From Gammaproteobacteria bacterium (GTDB taxonomy: Bacteria > Pseudomonadota > Gammaproteobacteria > Enterobacterales > GCA-2746155), in assembly GCA_024206355.1 (NCBI GenBank), contig JAAGZM010000008.1, positions 1 through 11,703 on the forward strand: 11,703 nucleotides of DNA, given 5' to 3'. Shown in pieces: positions 6,860 through 11,703 of this stretch. Numbering within the stretch: the first letter of the stretch is position 1; each line of letters begins with the position of its first letter. The notes below the pieces were generated by a model. That model was not told where the DNA came from. It made no database searches and worked only from the letters and a program-made list of their open reading frames with translations. Made by a program: the position numbers and the translations under genes.

Positions 6860-8608
6860 CTATTGTAAAGGAACTATGAGTTCTACTATTAATTGTAGAT
6901 TCTCTTGTTCTCTAAAGAAATTGACATCAATTTTATAACCTAACTGCACACGATCTAACTGCATATTCAAAATTTCATCATCTTGGAAAAATGCAATAGC
7001 TTCAAGTGCTTTTCCTGAATGATTATCTAATTGAAACTTTAAGTGCTTTCCACCCAACACTCTTTGAGATATCACCTTAAATTCACCATGAAATAGAGGC
7101 TCTTCAAAAGCTTGTCCCCATGGACCTGCATCACGCAAAGTCCTTGCTAATGTGAGGTTGATGTCTAAAACCGGTAACTCGCCATCTGACCATAGTATAT
7201 TATCAAGTACACGTCCCTTTAAATGAGTTTCAATTGCACGATTGAATGCTGATGTAAATGCTGTTAGATTTTGCTTTTCTATTGTCATTCCAGCGGCCAT
7301 TGCATGACCTCCAAACTTACTTAACAGTGTTGGGTTTTCTGTTGCTACTGCATCAAGGATATCTCTGATGTGTAAACCTTGTATTGATCTCGCTGAGCCT
7401 TTTAAATCGCCAGACTCTGAATCAGAATCAGGATCAGCATCTGCAAAAACAATCACCGGACGATGAACTTTGTCTTTAATCCGCGATGCCAATAGACCAA
7501 TAATTCCTTGATGCCACTCAGGCTGATATAGACAAAGGCCAGCCGTTAATTCTGATGTGTCATCGAGAGATAAATTTTCTAAAGAAGCCAACGCCTGCTG
7601 CTGCATAGTTGCTTCAATTTCTCGACGTTCCTTATTTAAACTATCTAATTGATTGGCTAGTTCGAAAGCTTTGCTCTCATTTTCTGTTAGCAGACACTCT
7701 ATGCCGAGTGACATATCATCAAGTCTTCCCGCAGCATTTAACCTTGGTCCTACAGCAAATCCTAAATCAGAGGTTTGTATGCGATTAATATCTTTATTTC
7801 CAACTTGCAGTAGTGCTGTAATGCCTGCTCGGCAATGACTTGCTCGAATGCGTTTCATACCTTGAGTAACAAGAATTCGATTGCAATGTTCAAGTGGCAC
7901 CATATCAGCAACGGTACCAAGGGCTACAAGATCTAAAAACTGTGAGAGATTAGGTTCTTGAATTTTTTGTTCTGAAAACCAAGAGCACTCTCTTAATTGC
8001 ATGCGTAAAGATAGCATCAAATAAAAAGCTACCCCTACACCCGCCAATGATTTATTAGGAAATTCACAACCTTGTTGATTCGGATTTACAATCGCTATCG
8101 CTTTCGGTAAGAGATTGCCTGGTAAGTGATGGTCCGTGATCAATACATCAATAGACAATTCATTAGCACGCTCGACACCATCAATAGATGCAATTCCATT
8201 ATCTACAGTAATAATTAGATCTGGTGATAACTCAGCTGCCACATCAACAATTTCAGGTGTTAATCCATAGCCAAATTTAAATCTATCAGGAACCAAATAA
8301 TCAACATGCAAGGCACCCATACTTTGTAGAGCAAGCACCATTAATGCACAGCTAGTTGCACCATCAACATCAAAATCAGCAACAATTAATAATTTATCTT
8401 GACGCTGGATAGCATCAGCAAGCAACTTCCCAGCATAAACATTTGATTTCATCAATACTGGAGATGGTAACTTATCTAGACCATATTCAAGATCAAATTG
8501 CTCGCTGATCCCTCTGTTTTTATAGATCCTCTGAAGAATATCAGGAATATTTTCAAACGAATTATCAGTATTATCTGATTCACGTACTTTAATAATTGGT
8601 TGATTCAT
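6860..8608 (-). CDS. recJ: Single-stranded-DNA-specific 5'-3' exonuclease RecJ
   Basis: A 582-residue RecJ (E. coli 577), a metal-dependent nuclease of the DHH superfamily acting in recombination, mismatch repair and base-excision repair. DHH motifs are in order: ADFDVDGAT (77-85), TVDNG (134-138), ITDHHLPG (157-164), GTVADMVPL (231-239), then RLNAAGRLDD (289-298). The DHHA1 region shows WHQGIIGLLASR (365-376) and SKFGGHAMAAG (430-440), and the C-terminal OB-like part follows. All expected Asp and His metal ligands are present. Residues 390-400 form an acidic stretch (DADPDSDSESG) longer than the matching E. coli loop. ATG at 8608 has GGA five bases upstream. The gene is 66 bases after the rpfE-like gene and 88 before prfB, in one leftward run. 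Confidence 0.97.
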   Translation of the reverse strand: MNQPIIKVRESDNTDNSFENIPDILQRIYKNRGISEQFDLEYGLDKLPSPVLMKSNVYAGKLLADAIQRQDKLLIVADFDVDGATSCALMVLALQSMGALHVDYLVPDRFKFGYGLTPEIVDVAAELSPDLIITVDNGIASIDGVERANELSIDVLITDHHLPGNLLPKAIAIVNPNQQGCEFPNKSLAGVGVAFYLMLSLRMQLRECSWFSEQKIQEPNLSQFLDLVALGTVADMVPLEHCNRILVTQGMKRIRASHCRAGITALLQVGNKDINRIQTSDLGFAVGPRLNAAGRLDDMSLGIECLLTENESKAFELANQLDSLNKERREIEATMQQQALASLENLSLDDTSELTAGLCLYQPEWHQGIIGLLASRIKDKVHRPVIVFADADPDSDSESGDLKGSARSIQGLHIRDILDAVATENPTLLSKFGGHAMAAGMTIEKQNLTAFTSAFNRAIETHLKGRVLDNILWSDGELPVLDINLTLARTLRDAGPWGQAFEEPLFHGEFKVISQRVLGGKHLKFQLDNHSGKALEAIAFFQDDEILNMQLDRVQLGYKIDVNFFREQENLQLIVELIVPLQ

Positions 8609-8674
8609 ATTTTCCGTATTTTATTCTTATAATTAGAAGAAGTTTAGATCACTCATAAATTGAATAAGAGCTAA

Positions 8675-9709
8675 CTAAAAGAGGTGGCTTTCGCCCTTAA
8701 CATCAAACTTGTGATTCCGCCAAAAACACCAAGATGATAGCGAATTATATCGATAACTAAAACCATCATTTGTTATTAATATAATTTCACTCAGATTGTT
8801 ATTATTAATAGATTCAATAGCTGGTATCAACCAATTTTCTACCCATTGCTGATAAAGATCCTGCCACCCTTCCAAATCATTTTGCATATAAACCTCTTGG
8901 ATTTCTGAAACGTATATAGTGATATCCGCAGAGTTTAATGATGAAATTTCAAAGTTTGATGCCAATTGTTTAATATTTGTCGGTTTATCTAACGCACCTG
9001 ATAGGGATGAATCATCGGTATAGAGGGTTTGAGCAACTGTATTTGGCTTAGGTAAATCGGGGCAGTGGGTTTGCCCCCACAACCAAAGGCCACTAATGGT
9101 TGGTTGCCCCTTTGCCATTCGTTTTTGATTGACATCGCAGTTGTGTAACAGCATTTGCAACTCAGTCAATAAACCATTCCAGAACGCAGCATTCTCTCCT
9201 GTAGGTAAACGATGAGAAATATCTTGTCCAACGACCTCACGAAGAGGCGTAAATTCACAACCGGCATTTTGCTGATACTTAATAAATCCTTGTCTGGAGT
9301 TTGAAAACTCTAGAACGATTGATGATCCTTTAAAATAATCATTGATTAGTGATTCTAAAGAATCTCTTTCTTCACTATTTATATCTAACACTCTATTACC
9401 ACGACAAACGATACCATTATGGGTCGCAGACAGCATAACAGGATCTGCCCTCAACCAAAGTGTGCCTTCGTTATCTCTCGTCGATGCTACACCTTCAGCA
9501 AGTGCCATTAAATATGCAGAGTTATCATAATTATCTGGTAAATTATATTTATTACAAAGCCATGTTTGTAACTCATTAATCGGCTGTTTTTGCGACTTTG
9601 ATAGCAATTGCTTTAATTGCTGCATAACAGTAAGACCAGATTCATCCAGAAAACTTAGGCAATGCGGGTTAAATAAATCAGGGAGGATAAATGTTATTGT
9701 TCTTGTCAT
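8675..9709 (-). CDS. RpfE-like protein (phosphoglycerate-mutase-like / alkaline-phosphatase superfamily annotation)
   Basis: A 344-residue protein that I place in the RpfE family, usually annotated 'phosphoglycerate mutase, regulatory protein RpfE type'. The support is the pattern WLRADPVML (85-93), the block LTELQMLLHNCDVNQKR (181-197), ISGLWLWG (205-212), the C-terminal SWCFWRN (326-332), and its place directly before recJ. In Xanthomonas, rpfE lies near recJ, prfB and lysU in the cluster controlling pathogenicity factors; the molecular function is unknown. I see no signal peptide, membrane helix or clear metal-binding catalytic set, so enzymatic activity should not be assumed. ATG at 9709 overlaps the stop of the upstream kinase gene as ATGA, implying translational coupling. 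A run of Asn residues (302-305) sits in a locally repetitive AT-rich stretch. Family assignment is from memory of motifs and context. Confidence 0.7.
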   Translation of the reverse strand: MTRTITFILPDLFNPHCLSFLDESGLTVMQQLKQLLSKSQKQPINELQTWLCNKYNLPDNYDNSAYLMALAEGVASTRDNEGTLWLRADPVMLSATHNGIVCRGNRVLDINSEERDSLESLINDYFKGSSIVLEFSNSRQGFIKYQQNAGCEFTPLREVVGQDISHRLPTGENAAFWNGLLTELQMLLHNCDVNQKRMAKGQPTISGLWLWGQTHCPDLPKPNTVAQTLYTDDSSLSGALDKPTNIKQLASNFEISSLNSADITIYVSEIQEVYMQNDLEGWQDLYQQWVENWLIPAIESINNNNLSEIILITNDGFSYRYNSLSSWCFWRNHKFDVKGESHLF

Positions 9710-11703
9710 GATTCTCTTTCAGCAAGTGCTTGCAGTACTATTTTTCCCAGTTCATCGACAACTAAAGGCTTAGCAATACAATGACTAATACCAGTATCAA
9801 CTAACTCATTATTCAAAATAGTGGTACTAAAACCACTGACAAGAATAATAGGGATATCTGCGCGAATACGTTTTAGCTCTCTTGCCAATTGTATTCCTGT
9901 CAAAACAGGCATTGATTGGTCGGTAATAATTAAATCAAAGTCTTCTGGATCGTTTTGGAACATCAATAAAGCTTTCTCACTACTGATTGAGGTTTCGACC
10001 TCATAGCCCAAATTTTCAAGCATTTCCTTACCAAGCTCGATGATATCTTTATCATCATCAATATATAAAATTAATTCACCCTTCTTTGACAGATGTTTAT
10101 CAGTGGATACTGATTCCATCCTTCTTTCATTTTTATTTGCAACAGGAATAAATATGCTGATGACTGTACCTTCACCAGGTTCCGACTCAACCAATATTTC
10201 ACCATCAAAACTCTGAATAATTCCATACGCAACACTTAGCCCTAAACCAATCCTCTCATTATTTTCTCGTGCACTAAAGAATGGTTCAAATATTTTACTG
10301 CGGGTACTTGAGTTCATTCCTATACCCGTATCCTGAATTCGCAAGCGAACATACTCACCACCATGAAGATGTTCGCTTTTTGCTAACAAATTTTCATCGG
10401 TAACAATATTATCCAGCCTTAGTGTTAATGTCCCAGCGCCATTAGACATTGCTTGTGATGCATTGGTTACTATTGCCACTAATACCTGAGATAGTTGAGT
10501 TCGTTCTGCAGCAACTAGATCATTCGAGCTATTAAGAAATGTTTCAATTTGATGTTCTGCAGGCAATGATGACTTTATTAATTCTAGAGAGTCTTCAATG
10601 ATTGTTGAAATGTGTAGTTGTTCTCTATCATGTTCAGACTGACGACTAAAGCTCATTATCTTGGCTACTAATTTTCTAGCTCGTTGCGCACTATATAAAA
10701 TATTTGTTAAATATTTATGTAACCTCGTTCCCTCCTCAGCTTCATTCAATGCCATGTCCGCATAGCCTAATATAGGACCTAGAATATTATTGAAATCATG
10801 GGTAATCCCACCAGATAAATGCTCTAATGAACTCAGTCGTTGTAATTTTCTGAGTTGTAATTCTAAGTTTTGTTGTTTAGATTCACTCTGCTTACGATCA
10901 GTAATGTCTCGGATAATGCCTGTACATACTTGTGCGTTATTGATTGTTGTTTCACTAACAGATAACTCTATAGGAAAGTGCTGTTCATTTTTTCTAACAC
11001 CAATATATTCACGCGTTATGATTGATTCACCCTCAGCTTCAAAGCTTTGTTCTTTTTCAATACCCTGTTCAAGGGTAATTTTACTGGGGATAAGTTTGGT
11101 TATATTTTTACCTATAATTTCTTCATACGGATATCCAAAGATTGCCTCTGCAGAATTGTTATATTCCTGAATAACACCTCTATCATTGATAGAGATAATA
11201 CCTTCTGCGGCATTCGCTAAAATAGTTTTATAATTTTGTAACTGCTCTTTGATTTCTTGCGAGCCTGACAACATATTATCTAACATTCGGTTATAACTAA
11301 TCACCAATTGCGAGATTTCATCATTACTAGAACCTGAAACCCTTTGAGTGTAATTTCCGCCACCGGCCTTACTTATACCAACAATAAGTTCATCAACTTT
11401 ACGACCAACCTTATTACCGCCAATAAAGCCAAATAAACCTAACAACAACATAATTATCAATATCAATAGCCAATAATAATCCATCAATAAAAGGATATCT
11501 GGTAATGCTTGCTCATTTGAAACAACAATTAAAATAAAAGTTTCTTGTTCTGCTAAAACTGACTTTATATAAGGGTAACTTTCAAAATTATCAGGTAACT
11601 GAACGTTTTTTTCATGTGCAACCAGGATAGATGTATTTTGATAGAGATAAAAACCATCATACTGAGGTAGTTCTGCATACAGGTTAAATCGTTGCTGCAA
11701 TAA
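9706..11703 (-). CDS. Membrane hybrid sensor histidine kinase (TM-HAMP-PAS-HK-REC), 5' end cut by window edge
   Basis: The frame is open to the right edge and shows 665 codons; TTG at 11700 is probably internal. Numbering from that codon: about 67 residues of a probably periplasmic sensor domain, a membrane helix (68-95), HAMP (about 96-150) and PAS (about 155-270, ending GIIRDITDRK). The dimerisation domain follows with phosphoacceptor His301 in GGITHDFNNIL, then an ATPase domain with N-box Asn413, DTGIGM (457-462) and GLGLS (485-489). The C-terminal receiver (542-658) has acidic pocket Asp548-550, phosphoacceptor Asp594 in IITDQSMP and Lys644 in AKPL. All catalytic residues are present. There is no HPt domain and no output domain, so signalling presumably passes through a separate HPt or response regulator not in the window. 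The ligand is unknown. It is the first visible gene of the leftward run and overlaps the rpfE-like gene by four bases. Confidence 0.93.
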   Translation of the reverse strand, partial: LLQQRFNLYAELPQYDGFYLYQNTSILVAHEKNVQLPDNFESYPYIKSVLAEQETFILIVVSNEQALPDILLLMDYYWLLILIIMLLLGLFGFIGGNKVGRKVDELIVGISKAGGGNYTQRVSGSSNDEISQLVISYNRMLDNMLSGSQEIKEQLQNYKTILANAAEGIISINDRGVIQEYNNSAEAIFGYPYEEIIGKNITKLIPSKITLEQGIEKEQSFEAEGESIITREYIGVRKNEQHFPIELSVSETTINNAQVCTGIIRDITDRKQSESKQQNLELQLRKLQRLSSLEHLSGGITHDFNNILGPILGYADMALNEAEEGTRLHKYLTNILYSAQRARKLVAKIMSFSRQSEHDREQLHISTIIEDSLELIKSSLPAEHQIETFLNSSNDLVAAERTQLSQVLVAIVTNASQAMSNGAGTLTLRLDNIVTDENLLAKSEHLHGGEYVRLRIQDTGIGMNSSTRSKIFEPFFSARENNERIGLGLSVAYGIIQSFDGEILVESEPGEGTVISIFIPVANKNERRMESVSTDKHLSKKGELILYIDDDKDIIELGKEMLENLGYEVETSISSEKALLMFQNDPEDFDLIITDQSMPVLTGIQLARELKRIRADIPIILVSGFSTTILNNELVDTGISHCIAKPLVVDELGKIVLQALAERES

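Noticed and set aside
10790..11170. Open frame of 126 codons on the plus strand opposite the kinase gene
   Set aside because: It is antisense to the HAMP-PAS coding sequence, Ser- and Cys-rich without motifs, and has no convincing ribosome site.

Overview
The window reads as chromosomal housekeeping DNA from an AT-rich member of the Gammaproteobacteria. The support is gene content and order: nadB, ygfX, sdhE and ygfZ sit together on the left, and lysS, prfB, recJ and an rpfE-like gene sit together on the right. The proteins resemble their Escherichia coli counterparts closely, motif by motif. I cannot name the genus. There are no tRNAs, rRNAs, CRISPR arrays, phage genes or transposase genes.

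Left part (1-2193). The 3' three-quarters of nadB (L-aspartate oxidase) runs rightward and converges on a leftward pair, ygfX and sdhE. Between them lies a non-coding foldback element of about 145 bp (about 1367-1510). It has 20-bp terminal inverted repeats and a possible 6-bp target duplication, and its right end supplies the stop codon of ygfX. This is the least ordinary structure in the window.

Middle (2194-4136). A 110-bp divergent intergenic region separates sdhE from the rightward pair ygfZ and an HDOD-domain gene. These two overlap by ATGA and look translationally coupled. A strong bidirectional hairpin terminator (4090-4115) closes this unit and also serves lysS arriving from the other side.

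Right part (4137-11703). Five leftward genes form one probable operon, read in the order hybrid sensor histidine kinase (5' end outside the window), rpfE-like gene, recJ, prfB, lysS. The kinase and the rpfE-like gene overlap by four bases. prfB carries the classical programmed +1 frameshift with an internal TGA at codon 25, so its true start lies upstream of the longest single-frame reading. lysS has an unusual leader: the only good ribosome binding site serves a six-codon out-of-frame mini-ORF that overlaps the lysS start.

Functional theme. The left half deals with flavoproteins and Fe-S proteins (NadB, the flavinylation factor SdhE, the Fe-S maintenance factor YgfZ). The right half combines translation (LysRS, RF2) and recombination or repair (RecJ) with a membrane signalling kinase and the poorly understood RpfE family. 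I found no clear new multi-gene system. The best leads are the foldback element, the lysS leader and the coupling of a hybrid kinase to the rpfE-like gene.
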